Shown here: piece after piece, positions 34,960 to 47,869 of the stretch
How the letters are laid out: every line of letters begins with the position of its first letter
Numbering within the stretch: the stretch's first letter is position 1
From: Marisa cornuarietis
Taxonomy: Eukaryota > Mollusca > Gastropoda > Architaenioglossa > Ampullariidae
Direction: 5' to 3'
Assembly: GCA_004794655.1 (NCBI GenBank)
Contig: SMMW01000141.1
Coordinates: forward strand, 1,118,501 to 1,182,500
DNA length: 64,000 nucleotides
Made by a program: the position numbers and the translations under genes
The notes under the pieces: generated by a model
The model's database searches: none
Seen by the model: the letters and a program-made list of their open reading frames with translations, nothing else
What the model was told of the DNA's origin: nothing

Positions 34960-37900
34960 TATAGGCAACTTGCAAGTTTTGTATGCAGAATGCGGGCACG
35001 TGACACGCCCTTAACACACGAGTGACTCCCAGTTCATTTCATTACAATGTTGATGAGAACACAACTGGATTGCCGGGCGGGACGACTGCCTCCTTATGTC
35101 TCCCAGGGTTTTCTCCGGGTACAGTTTCCTTCTGGTCCTTTGGGTGCTTGTTTACAAGGTTCAGGATCATATACCCGAGCTGTTTAACTCTCATTTCAGG
35201 TAGCCCAGGGTAAAATAGGTTTCCTTACACATCATCTGACGTATCCACGAATCCATTAATGTTAAGATTTACTGTGGAGACAAACGCACGTGCAAACATA
35301 TGAACTTACTAGATGCGAGTATACACATACAGGCGTGGCCTGATGTATGTATGTATCTGTCTATCTGTGTGTGTGTATATATATATATATGTCTGTCCAT
35401 ATGTATGTCTGTGTCTGTCTGTCTGTATGCACGCATTTTATGTTCATGTATTTTACAGTCTGAGAAAAACACAAAGAAAGGACAGAACAAACCGGTCTAA
35501 CAATATTGGCATTGCCTTTGACGAAACTATTGCAAGCTTTTGAGAAAAGCTTTTCATGAGTATGGACAATGATCAAGAAAGCTATTTAACAAGTAGTCCT
35601 GCCAGGACACCCAGTTCTTAATCTAGAAATATCTCCACATCTTCGTGCTGTTAGCGTTTATAGCACAAAAATATCCTTTCATTATGTTGTATCTCAACTA
35701 AACAATAAACAATAATTACCCATTCAGTGAAAACAAAATTAACGATATGATATATAAAAAAAAACAAAAATGAGAAGAAAAATCCACAAAGAAAAAGAAG
35801 ATAATAACAAAAGCTGCAGTGATTCAGTCGGCCTAAACCATTTAACCCTAAGATGTCTGAGAGGAGATATCACAGAACATGGACCGTTACACCGCGCGCT
35901 TCTTGTCACGTGACGGCCGTGGGACGAAATGTCTCGGCAGCTGCTCGCCTGTGTCTGGCAAATGTTGGTCTGACAAGGACGATCGTCTTACACAAGCACG
36001 AGCACTGCCTGTCAGACAGGCAAGAAAACGAATCATTCTTGAGGGACGCATCGATCCGGTTAGTTCCCTCTTTTTACAAGAAGTCCCGCTTCTTTCTGTC
36101 CAGATGATGTCAAAATGTGTGGAAATCAAGCAGTTGAAATACTTGTGAGCATCTTCACAAACTGTTATATACCCCCCCCCCGAACAGTTAAACAACTGTG
36201 ACCAATGCTTACATTCACTGTTCAAGTATTTAGAAGACGAAGAAATAAATAAACAAAAGTTCACAAGCATCATTTAGGTAGATAGAGACTTGACTGAACA
36301 AATGAACAAACACATGAATGCATCATTGACAGATTTAAAAACAAATAAACAAGCTGTGTACAAACCATTCAAGTATATAGAACATGAATGAACACATGAA
36401 CAACCGCCCACATGCACCATTCAAACAATTGAAACAAGTGTGAGTAACACACACATGCACCACACAAACATTTACAATACGAATGAACAGATGAACAAGC
36501 TCATACACCTGGCTGAACAAATGAACAATCCTCACAATCACTATTTCAGCATTTAAAACACAATTGAACAATTGCATAAATGTAGCATTCAAGTATTTAA
36601 CATACATGTGAACAAATAAAGAAATAAACTAATCACATATGAAGTCTGTAACAACTCCGGGCCAATTATCAGAGAACTAATCTGTGTTCCTCTTTAAACC
36701 TAATTCGAAAATTATGAGACAAAGGCTGATCTATGATCCACATTCAGCTTAGTATGACAAAGAATAGTTCATTTAAAGAGCTAAATAATGAAACAGACTT
36801 CAGAGACTGCAGCACAGTACTGTTAATTAATTAATTAATGCCGATCTGATTGGTTGTAACAACGGACATCAAATGTGGGAGACCACAGGCTTTTAAAGCA
36901 GATACACATCGTTGAGTATTTAGCTATGGCGAATGTTTACGATAATAACATATTTGTCAAATGCAGTCACTTATTTGACTAACTGTGCTCTCAACACCCT
37001 AATTAAAACCAGACCAATATGGAAAAGTTTGGTAAAGTTGTTACATGACGGCTACATAACAACTTGGCCACATCTGGTCAAGAAGTTGTCCCTGTCTGTT
37101 CAGTTAAGAACACCTTCTAGTCAGGTAGGCATACAATTGAAAATTATGACCCAAAAAAAATTTTTTTTGCTCGTTCCTGTTGCGTCTGTCTCATCAGACA
37201 TCCCAAACGTTGGACACTCATTTATTCTCACCATGTCTGTGCATCATTGCACTTGCCCGACTCCATTATTGAGTTAAAGTTTTGGCCTTTAAAATTTTGA
37301 ACAGGAAGGAAAGTAAGAAAGAAAAAGGGGGAGCTGATTGAGGGTTGAGTACAGGAAGACAGGAGAGTACTGGCAATGTAGAGGAAAGGACATCTTTAAG
37401 AAACAACCTCCAGGAACCGCTTAGCGTCCTTAAGTAGAAGCCATCCCCGGGGCTCAACTGCGCCATCTCGCGGAATGAGAGATGCGAAGCAGGGCTTTAG
37501 AGATAGATGCGACGGACAGTCTTCGCACATCGTCGGCTCTTGTCCATTTTTCTCGGTTGGTCTTAGTGACCCTGGGGAGGGAGGCAAATCACCAGCATCG
37601 GGAGACACTTCCATTGCCAAGAAAGTTGTCCATTCAGTGCCATCTGGACATCGTCTGCCCCTAGCGACTACTTGCGTGAACGGTGGCGCATAATGAGAAT
37701 GTGGTCACGCATTCCTTCCTCCCTTACCTCCCCCCCTCCATTCCCGACACCTCAGTGTACCCTCAGACAGCTTCTCGTCCTCTCTGGCATTTAGCATGGT
37801 CAGCACAAGACATCACCAGCTATGGAAATCAAAGCTTTTCTGATGTCCATTTGGAGAATGAGCTTAATCTGTATGATTATTTCCGGAAAAATGTTATGAC

Positions 37901-38240
37901 TATAGATATAAATTTATGTTAACTGCTCTGCCCACTGACCAAATCCTCACGTACAACTTGATTGTCTCCCTTGCCCATCTGCCATGCTTCTGGACTTTCT
38001 GGAAAACGACTGTTCAAGATGATGGAAGACCGAACATGCAAAACGAGTGCAAATCATGCCGCAGGATTTCAAAAGTGCTAGCACGTGGCGACTCCATGTT
38101 TGTAAAGGGAGGTAAGAGTGGGATGGGGACGTGCAGACACATGTTGATGAAAATAAATGCATGCTGAGCCAGAAGGTCTAGTTAGAAGAACTCAATGGGT
38201 CTACCAAAACAACACACAACCTAAGTGCTTGTGTCTGGTG
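34960..38240. other. No gene recognised
   Basis: Contains short GTAT/TCTG runs near 35345-35430 and the degenerate array at 36230-36612. Frames near 37400-37690 are open on both strands but lack any recognisable motif. Confidence 0.4.
36230..36612 (+). repeat. Degenerate tandem repeat, about 60-bp units
   Basis: Loose recurrence of CATTCAAGTATTTAGAAC and GAATGAACAAATGAACAA-like blocks about six times. It is diverged and AT-rich. Confidence 0.6.
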
Positions 38241-38244
38241 GCTT

Positions 38245-38470
38245 GGCATGACTATATGATGACTATATCGTGACTATATGATGACTATATCGTGACTATA
38301 TCATGACTATATCGTGACTATATCATGAATGCATCGTGACTATATCGTGACTATATCATGACTCTATCGTGACTATATCATGACTATATCGTGACTCTAT
38401 CATGACTATATCATGACTATCATGACCATATCATGACTATATCGTGACTATATCATGACTATATCATGAC
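38245..38470 (+). repeat. 11-bp tandem repeat TGACTATATCR
   Basis: About 20 copies of TGACTATATCA or TGACTATATCG with few changes. The A/G at the last position alternates irregularly. No gene is associated. Confidence 0.9.
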
Positions 38471-38715
38471 TGAAAAGCTTTTTATCGATAGGTGCTTAGA
38501 TTAAAGCTCTTTGCTGTTTGCACATTATCCTGTCTTGTAGCTCTTGTCGCATCCGATGCATCTCCTGGTTAGAAAGTCAGTGACCCGGGGTAGGTATTGT
38601 AGTCTACATGTCAGTGAGTCTCAGTGTGAGGACAGTGACCTCTGGCCTTGGGTGAATTCATGGCTGCTAGAGGCAGAGGGGATAAAAATGATATGCAAGG
38701 GGGTCGGGAAAAAGG

Positions 38716-38817
38716 GTCAGTCAGTCAGTCAGTCAGTCAGTCAGTCAGTCAGTCAGTCAGTCAGTCAGTCAGTCAGTCAGTCAGTCAGTCAGTCAGTCAG
38801 TCAGTCAGTCAGTCAGC
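38716..38817 (+). repeat. (GTCA)n tetranucleotide repeat
   Basis: About 25 perfect copies of GTCA. It is open in all frames as Val-Ser-Gln repeats, which explains the apparent open frames here. Likely polymorphic in length. Confidence 0.97.
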
Positions 38818-39914
38818 AGACGGGTTCACAGCTAGAGATCTAGAGAAATAGGAGTAGGAGAAGTAAGGGTTTTAACCCTTTAGCTTTTAAAAAAAGTGTT
38901 TTAGCGCTAGAGTACAAAAATAAAAGCTTCTCACACTAAAGTTAAAAAATACAGCATCAACTCTAAAGCTGAAACTTGTAAGTTCCCTTCAAATGTTAAG
39001 AACGTATACCACCATCAGATTAGAATTTAGTTCTGAGAGAAACCACCTGGCAGTTGCTGTCCTTTACCTTTCAAGCTGTGGTAGTGAAACAGATTTCGCC
39101 GTCGAGGGTCCTAAAGGGTCTGATACAAAGAATCAAAGCCGAGAACTGAAAGGTAGAATTTAAAGTTTAGAAACAAACCTGATGTAGAAGAAGGAAGACA
39201 TTAAAAGCAGTGATATTGACCTCAAGATTGAGTGTCGAGTGTGGAGGGTAAAGTAAGAGGTGCTAATGCAGCAGGGAGTTAACTTGTAGGCACCAACATC
39301 ATCTCGTCCAAACCGCTCAAATATCCATAGGCGAGGGCGAGGTCTGATATCTTAAGGAAAAAAATACATGAAAGTTTCACCGGTTTGCGAATGTTTTGCA
39401 GAATTCTGATATAGATTGGCAACAATAAAGAAATAAGAATTACAAGAAAGAAATCTTTTTATCTTCATGAGTTGAGAGAAAGAAGGTGAAGGACTTGACG
39501 ACACTCGCTTGGGATGATGTGTTTCACTATTCACACCACTTAGTTCCCGGTTTCTTTGATTGGAAGAAAACAATTATGAAAATTTTCTAACAAAACTGCA
39601 TGCGGCATCGTTGAAAATCTCTTGATGCCTGAACCTTACAGATAATAGATCATCGCTCTGTGGGAGCAGCGCGTAGGTGGAGGAGGAACAATGCCCGAGG
39701 AGCTTGGCCTTGCTGCAAGACCGGGTATCGACAGAGGCCAGCGCTCGGCAGACGATGAGGCGACGGAGGAGGCTGCGAAAGTGATATTGAATGTCTGTGA
39801 ATGAAAAGGCTGCAGGGACAGTGGGAATGAAGCTCAGCTTCTACACAGTCGCCATGAGCAGCTAATTTGTCCTATGAACCAGCCTTGAGTGAAGTTTGTG
39901 CTTTGTATGCGGTG

Positions 39915-39917
<3 letters not shown>

Positions 39918-39960
<43 letters not shown>

Positions 39961-39962
39961 TG
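39918..39962 (+). repeat. (TG)15(CG)5 repeat
   Basis: Perfect alternating purine-pyrimidine run of about 40 bases, a strong Z-DNA-forming candidate. Confidence 0.95.
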
Positions 39963-40479
39963 TGTGCATGCTTGTGTGTGTGCGCACTTAACTTTCATCA
40001 TTCATTTTCAGGCAGGAAGAACGAAAAGCGATTCTCTTGCTGTTGTATGGCAGATTGCGAGAGGGAATTCTGGTGTGGACCATAAAACTAGTCTCTCGTG
40101 CTTAACGCGAAGAATGTGATTACAGCAGATGTTTGCTCTCCTAGCTTAGTTTTAGACTGAGATGGGTTATTTTGGTTATCGACAGGGCGCAATGCCAGCG
40201 TATGAAGATGCCATAGCAACACTGTGACTGACCCGGGAGTACCCCGTGTGAGTTGTCCTTTGAGTTGTTATATTGATTCTTCACCGGTTCTCGTGTCGCG
40301 CAACGATAATGTATGAGAATTTGATGATAGCTACAGAAAATCTGTGAAAATACTGACAACTATATTTGTAAAACGGGTTGGTTTTCTTATCAACAATCGA
40401 TCCCGCAAGTTCTGTATGACATCAGGGTTGTGTCATCATCACACTGCAAACTCTGACTACTTGAAAAAACGTTTTTGAA

Positions 40480-40820
40480 ACGTGAACACATTCTGAACAT
40501 TAGCACACCTTTTCAACGCGAGAACACCTTCTGAATGTTAGAACACATTCTAAACCCGAGAATAAATTCTGAATGTTAGAACACATTGTAAACCAGAGAA
40601 CACCTTCTGAATGTTAGAACACATTCTAGACCCGAGAATAAATTCTGAATGTTAGAACACATTCTAAACCCGAGAACAAATTCTGAATGTTAGAACACAT
40701 TGTAAACCAGAGAACACCTTCTGAATGTTAGAACACATTCTAGACGCGAGAATAAATTCTGAATGTTAGAACACATTCTAAACCCGAGAACAAATTCTGA
40801 ATGTTAGAACACATTCTGAT
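40480..40820 (+). repeat. 38-bp minisatellite with a 114-bp higher-order period
   Basis: About eight units of TTCTGAATGTTAGAACACAT followed by TCTAAACCCGAGAATAAA. Three unit types (ending GTAAACCAG, TAGACSCGAG, TAAACCCGAG) repeat in order, giving a 114-bp higher-order unit. Confidence 0.9.
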
Positions 40821-42500
40821 TAGACTACTACAACGTGGCCCTAGCTGGTTGTCATGGGGCCAGTCTTTATCCTCTGGAGCGAGCTCCATATTTTGCTGCC
40901 TGCCTCAGCCTGACATTCCTTTTATGGTGAGGCTTCACTGACGGCCCGAGCTCATCATCACCATCACTGGCGCAGTTCCCACCTTTTTAGTCTCTCTCTC
41001 TCTCTACACTCCTTCTCGCTTCCTCTCTTCGTCAAGTGTCGATCACACAGACTCTGTTAATTCTTTTTCCTATCATGGACCTACACTCTGGAAGTTTTTC
41101 CTACAAAGCCACTTATCTTCTGTCTCAGTCTTGAAATCGAACACAAACTCACCCGCTTGAAAAGTGCTTCTTGTAATTTGTAAATTGACAAGTCTGGTAT
41201 CGTTTTGCTTGGATGAATGGAGTACATGAGTGAATGAGTTGGGCCCAGTACCTGTCGACTAATGTATAAAAGCTGGTAATTATTAGCCTGACAAGCTCTC
41301 GTCACACAACTGATGTCGCAAGCACGTGCGAGCACGGGTCAGACTTCTCGTCTGTCGCTAAATGAAACAGTAATGTTTCCATGGAGATGAATATTTCTTG
41401 TTTTGTTACCTTCTTACCACTCCTTACCAAAGTTAATACGAGTCACCGTACAGGTTTTGTACTAGAGTCTTCACAATACTTTATCAGCATGTGATCAGCA
41501 TATAAGGCTGACTGTGGGACTACTAACATGTAGATATTATTCACAAGGATTTATTGCCTGGCGTCACATGTAGCAATTCCTAGACAATTTCTAGACAATC
41601 CTTAGACACATGTCACGGGTAATGACTGCCGGTCACATGCTGGAATTCTTACTGGTTCCTTCCCATAATTATCTTGATTTCACGGCACTTAATTTCTAGC
41701 CATCCCCGCTGGACTTTTAATTTTTTGATATACGCTTTTCCTTTAGGGAATGATGACCAAGGGTTAGTAAATCTGTCAGTTTTTTTAACATTAACCATGT
41801 TATGAACGTGACAAACCTACCATAAAAATTGTAATCAGTATTAAGAACTTCAGGGAATGAAATATTCCTCTGACAGTACTTTTCCCATGAATTAATAAAA
41901 TATATTTCTTCACAACACATATTTCGCTCGACAGTTAAGCCAGTACTGATCGTTTCAGTAAAGGGAAGGAAGGAAGACGGCCAGGAACCTGGAAAATATA
42001 GAGAAGCTTATCTCCCTTTGAGTGTTCTTATTTTTCTAGATTGTTCTTCTCTCCTTCTCCGTGCGCTCTGTAACCCTCTCCTCAGGGGCTGGCGGGATAA
42101 GGTTGGTGAAGAGTTGTGAAGTGTTCGAGAGATTTCAGCGCCAGTCTCGTACTTTCAACTGAAAAGCTTTTATTTCTGACAGGGGTATCCTCTGTAGCTC
42201 TCCCCACAAAGCTTAATGTCGAGGTTGTCGTTTTTTGTGGGTTGGGAGAGGGTGGGAGTTTTTCTTGTACGATTGGCAGTTTTTCTTCTGATATCGACAT
42301 CATGTTGCACGTGTCTGTCAGTCTTCAGTGGTACGCACGCGCTGTTCTCACTCCTGCACTGGACTCTTTTATTCTCCGGGTAAGAAAGTGCAGGCCGATG
42401 AAAGAGACTTGAAAAACGAGAGTTTTGTCGAGCACAGGGAACGTTTCTGAAATGAGCTGGGAGTAAAGAGACCTTGAATACTGCTCTCTTTCTTTCTCTC

Positions 42501-42502
<2 letters not shown>

Positions 42503-42578
<76 letters not shown>
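42503..42578 (+). repeat. (AC)n microsatellite
   Basis: Perfect AC run of about 76 bases preceded by a CTTT/CT tract. Confidence 0.97.
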
Positions 42579-44242
42579 CCGAGGTCAGGTAATCGCCCGA
42601 AGGCTCACACCAGACACGTGCCTCTATTTACAAGTCTCAGAGTGCATGTACTTGTTATTATGCCTGTATCAACCCATTTTTTGCACGTATCGCCTGATCC
42701 GCCCACTTGCAGATTGCCTTGCAGAGCGAAGAAAATAAACCCAAAGAAAAACAAAACAACAACAAACCCCATTGAAAAAAGTACTCGTCAGACTGTAGAG
42801 AGGTGTTCATGTTAGGAGACTTTGCTGTAGGAGGAAGAAGTGAGATTTGCAATGAAAGGAATTAATTCACAAAGAGGAAAAAAAACCGTTATTCATTTCT
42901 TCTTTCATTCCATTTCCTTTAATTTATCATTTCTTTTTGCGATTCTGCAATGTGACCGTATAAGGTAAAAAATTAAGACTTTTGTAAGTACTGACCCTTA
43001 GAAATTAATCGACCTTTGAAGTTCACTGACAATGTGCACCGTTACCATGTAATCACGTGATCACCTTAGTTCTTTCATAATGCACGTCATAAAACACAGG
43101 ATAATCAAAACATCTCCAAGGAAAAATCACATCAGTAAAATATAATGTGAGAAAATCTGAAAATTACAGCAACATAAAATATAAATATGTCAATGTTGAT
43201 GTAATATCTTTAAATGTGCGTGCGCGCGTGTGTATATGTGTGTGCGCGCGTTCTTTTTCTAGGTATTTTCTTCGGGTGATGCAATAAAGAGAGCGCTGTA
43301 TGTGTTTGCTTGTGTGTGCACGTGTTTGTATTTATATATATATATATGAGGGAGAGAGGGAGAGAGAGAGCGAATGACTATATGTATGTGTGTATATTCT
43401 TACTTATTCATTGGAGGAAATACTGGAAGTTGGCGAGTGCTAAAGCGTTCGTCCTGCACCCTGATTAAGGATGTTAGTGTAAAGAGCTTTCATAAACATT
43501 ACACTTGGAAAATGGTCTGGAAGTGTGAAACTCGTCGGGATGCACCCTGGCGTGTGTACTTGCGTGCGCGCACTGAAGTGTGAAGAGGCGGGTGCGTGAG
43601 GGATTCATAGATGTGGGTACGTGTGCTTGTCATGTGTGTGAGCACGAGAGAGAGAGAGAGAGGAGGGGGGAGAAATATAATGGTAGACAAAAATGATAGA
43701 CACACCGTGTCTTGCTTTGCTACATTTCCCTTCGATGATGATATTACAGCAAAGAGCTGCTGGTCATAGCATCTGCTGCTCCCTTAACAACAAATTTGTT
43801 TTGTTTGTTTACGCGCAGAGCCAAGACTCCGGGGAATGAGCCACGCCCAGCTACCAAACATGTCGGCAAACAACCCAGTTTTAAACTGCATCGATAATGG
43901 CATTGCAACTATTGATTGTGAGGGACACTACGCTTCCACTCCTTCTTACATGCTGAATCTCCTGGTCCATCAGCATCCCCCCATCAGCAACCCCCACCCC
44001 CGTCAGCATCCCCTCATCAGTCTCCAGTCGCGCTGGTCCCAGTGACCAACTCTTTCCCAGGTGACATTTTCAAACTGTTTCCTTCTTGTTTCCTATGGTT
44101 CCCTTGTCTCTCTTATATCTCTTCTGGGCTGAAGTTCTTCACATCTGTCCTGTGCTGGGTCCGTCTTTCCGGTGCTGACAGCCTACTACATGCTGTGCTT
44201 TAGACAAGGTACACCCTTACACCCTGTTTTATATTTTGTCTC

Positions 44243-44370
44243 GGGCCAGGGTGGCGCAACGGTTAGTGGTTGGCCGGGGTTCAGATCTCGTCTCGAGCAA
44301 GCTGTTCTTTCTCTGCATGTGGTAAATGTTTACAGGCCTGCCTGTCTTGCTGTGTTATAACCTTAGTTTA
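44243..44370 (+). mobile_element. tRNA-derived SINE (family B)
   Basis: It contains AGGGTGGCGCAACGGTTAGT (A-box region), GGTTCAGATCTCGTCTCGAG (B-box and junction), then GCTGTTCTTTCTCTGCATGT as in the other copies. The anticodon-arm equivalent is shortened relative to the copy at 61930. Confidence 0.75.
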
Positions 44371-46951
44371 CTATCAATTACTATCCCCCCCTCTCGCCAG
44401 GGTATAGGACGGGTGTCTGATCCGTGGTTTTCATATACGTTAACTTAATTACTTTGAATAGACTAAACATTCTCCTTGGAAATCGCTTCATCAAGCTTGA
44501 AATGTGCTGCCTCAGTCTGCAAGTTTATGGGAAATCCTACCAGAACAGTAAATTTGTTGACCACGAGGTGTGAAAAGGGAGAGTATGTTTTGTTTTTTTG
44601 TCTTTTTTACTAGGATCCTTCGTACGGTCTGTGGAGATAACTCGTCAGACGAAATTAATCTCGCGGGCTCCTAAAACTGCAGGGAAATGAGCCCACCGCC
44701 AGCTGACGCTCCCGGCAAAATGTAGCGACTTTTAATGTTCGCAATCTCTTCTCAGTCACCAAAGAGCGCTTCTGGCCCCTAACTTCCGGTGGCTGGAGGG
44801 AGTATAGCACTGAAGTTGTCTTCCTTTGAAAGTACCAGTAAAATTTAAAACGCCGTAGGGGAATGAGAGAAGGGGAAATTACCAACGAAAGAGGATCCAA
44901 AGAAAAAGCGAGTTACATAAATCCAAAACACATGTTCAGAAGAAATAAATAGTGAGGAGGAAATACAAGGTAAGGAAGTATGACCTCTGAAGGCACATAC
45001 CCCAAGGAAGGAGCAACAAGAGGTATACATAAAGGACAAAGCCAATACCCAGAGCAGACTGCCTTACAGGAAACAAACAAGACGCCATCTGGTGCACGGA
45101 CGCAGATCTCTTCAGACAGAATCATCGGGTAGCCACACTGCCCCGAGGGCCCCAACTATAAACCCTCGCACAACGTGAACACACAACGATGTCGAAGCCG
45201 TTTCTCTTCAGACCAGCCAAACCACCTAAGCCTGATGTAACGTAATGTATAAATGTATCAAACTTTCACACGTTGTTTCAAAAAATCTATTTAATCTTTC
45301 ATTTCACTTTTTTCAATTCTTGGAGGATTTCCTAAGCTCTACGGCAAACATCATGAACACATGAACACAGAGCCATCTCTCAGGGGCTGTATTCATGAAG
45401 CGAAGGCAGGTCGTCGTCCAGGTAAGTCAAAGGCAAGCTTCTTGTCTCTGCAGATACAAAGTGGCCTCCATGTTACTTTACCCCAAGACTGTAGTTATAA
45501 ATCAGTGGCAAGGATGTCCTGGGGGTAAAACAACATAAAACAATATCTTCGGAGTCTGGAAAGTGCAACAGAAATACGGAGGCGTGTTGTCTTGATTTTT
45601 CCATTTTGCTCAGGGGTAACAATTTACCTTCTGAATACGAGCTCAGGTGTGGCACGAGCTTACTCGATCTGCTTAAAGGCTTGAAATATCACACAAATAT
45701 TGTAAAACATGGCCAATTTTTACTATCATATACCACTTTGCAAAAGTTACTGACATATTCGACAATGAGTTACGTGAGCACCCGGCGTGAGCACCTACTC
45801 CTACCTCTCTCTGTTTGTTTAGCAGCAAAACAGTCAAACCAGTGTGCCACTCCACATTTGACGAAGTTTACCGATGTCAGTCAGGATGATTCTGCTGTTT
45901 AGGTCAGACAGAATGATAATGTCTGTCAAGCAGTATTGCGTCTTCTTCTTTCTCCCTAGAGCACCAACACGGCGAAGTGGTCGAGACGGCTTTCACCCAT
46001 GGAAAGTGTCAATCCAAGTGTCAGGACAAGTGTCGAGGATTTCTTTGTTAACTCGTTACCAAAGTTAATCAATAACAAGACGCTGGCGGTTTGTCGATGT
46101 GAAAATGTTGGTTGGTGTTGAGAATGTGTCACCGACCCGTTTGCTGCAGGAACTACACGCAAGCTTCACAGCCCACCATGGAGCCAACACCCGGCAAGAC
46201 AACTAGGGAACATGTCAACACCTGCTGACAGTCCCTGGACGCTTGGGAGTCTGAGAAAGCTGTGAAAAAGACGTGAAAACTCATTTCATCGAAGGAAAAA
46301 ATTCCCCCCTGACTATTCACGAACGAAAGCAGTTGACAAACATGACCACACCCAGGAAAAGGTCAGCAACACAGACGTCAGGACTGTCGTTAATGATGTG
46401 AAGGTCTCTGAGACAGGAAGACCTAGAACTAGGTTTAACATGGCTTATCCCTAGACGATTAAAAAATCCCTTGCCTGACGATATTTGAAGGAATGGAGAA
46501 CGGAAGAGAGCTATTCACCAACACTATCTTGTTCAGAGTATCTCGATCAAGCGATTTAAAAAAAATACTTTACACCACACTAGGCCTTTAAGGACCCCTG
46601 AATGTGACTAATTCTCTTCACTCTGCTACTCTTATTCATTATCATTTTTCTTGCTGTTTTTCATATCAACTTGATGCTAGTTGAAGCCAAATCAGCAGCT
46701 GCATTTTGCCATTCAGGCAGGGTGTCCGTCAAACTGACGCAGCAAGAACTGGCTGTCAGCTTCACAAAGAAAAGCTCCTGCCGATCCAAATGAATTACCT
46801 GATGTCGATTCAGCTCGCAGAGAAAGAAAACAATGAGTTAAGATTAAGTCGTCCGCCATGCTCGACTTTTAATAAACTGAACTCGACAGTTAACGAGGGA
46901 CGAACGTAACACGCAAGAGCTTGGAGGTCAAAAGAAATGTGCGTGACACTT

Positions 46952-46967
46952 ACCGGAAGTGACGTAA
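46952..46967. promoter_or_regulatory. ETS-CRE composite motif overlapping a possible splice donor
   Basis: ACCGGAAGTGACGTAA matches the composite ETS (CCGGAAGT) plus CRE (TGACGTAA) arrangement found in many animal core promoters. On the minus strand the same bases form CCG/GTAAGTGT, a near-perfect donor for the exon candidate 46954-47117. Either reading could be the real one. Confidence 0.4.
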
Positions 46968-47117
46968 TAGGGGGCTAGGCAGCAGAAAACGAGAAGACAG
47001 GTTGGCAGCCTCCGTCTCCACATTCTCCACATCCATCCACTCCCCCCACCCACCACCCCCGCAGGTCATGCGCCGCGCATTGTGAGAATGTGACCTCACG
47101 TGAGCTTGTGGCGGACC
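46954..47117 (-). CDS. Candidate internal exon of an unknown gene
   Basis: This 164-bp minus-strand segment has strong borders: a pyrimidine tract ending tttatttttcag before 47117 and the donor gtaagtgt after 46954. Frame 1 is open throughout and would read GPPQAHVRSHSHNARR, a glycine/tryptophan patch and VENVETEAANLSSRF. Another frame is open for most of the length with a cysteine-rich part but ends in a stop. No family is recognised. It could instead be a noncoding exon, since it is CpG-containing and carries the ETS-CRE motif at its edge. It is listed because both splice sites are good; coding status is uncertain. Confidence 0.3.
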
Positions 47118-47704
47118 CTGAAAAATAAAACAAAGACACGAACACGTCACCCTGCGATCCGTAAACGAGTTGTTTTCATACTAATTTTCCTCTAAATACC
47201 CAGGCTTCACTTATTAACTTGGTCATGCTGGAATGATTAAAACTATCCAGATTATCACAGAAACATTACATCGAAATTCAATATTTTCTACCTAAGGAAA
47301 AGTAATCCCCTTTCAGGAGAAAAATAGACGCGAAAAATGAAAAAAACTCAACCAAAAAGCTTCAAACCCCCTCCCTCTCAAAAAACAAAAACAAAACCAA
47401 GGCCCCTCCCCTCAAAAAAAGAGAAGAAAAAGGAGGAAATGATCACGAACAAGGAAGAAGGATAAAAAAGGGAATAACATTCTTCCTCCAAGCGTTAAAA
47501 ACAACGGCCCTGAAAAGAAAAAGTGACTGTTGTAAAGGTATCTAACTCACTCACACACACACACAACCAAATGCAGCACACGTGAGGAATCATGTATACG
47601 CAGCCACGCTGACACTCACGCCCACAAGAGTCAAACAAAGATGCGTGGGCGTGTGATCGACATCAGAGGCTGGGAAAGAGGACTCGATGATGCTCGGTTT
47701 GTCA

Positions 47705-47860
47705 GCACGCTTGAGAGAGAGAGAGAAGTGTGAATGAGAGAGCAGGTGATTGAAGAAGAGATAGCGAGAGATAGAGGGAGCGAGAATGTATTAAAATGAG
47801 CCAGAAACTGAGCGAGAGAGAGGGTGAGCCAGAGAGATATAATAGAGACACACACACACA
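47705..47860 (+). repeat. GA-rich tract
   Basis: GAGAGA-rich purine sequence followed by a short ACAC run at about 47850. Low complexity. Confidence 0.75.
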
Positions 47861-47869
47861 CAGAGTGAG

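Larger units (their letters stand above)
40830..46940. other. No gene recognised
   Basis: Contains a CA run, a SINE (44243-44370) and a CATCAGCAACCCC-type short repeat (about 43965-44020). A minus-strand segment near 45040-45170 has splice-like borders but no recognisable protein. Confidence 0.4.

Noticed and set aside
37396..37693. Overlapping open frames on both strands as a gene
   Set aside because: Both strands are equally open, with no recognisable motif or splice structure.
45040..45170. Minus-strand segment with acceptor- and donor-like borders (GPSGQCGYPMILSEE...)
   Set aside because: The borders are only moderate, the frame matches no known family, and the flanking sequence shows no second exon.
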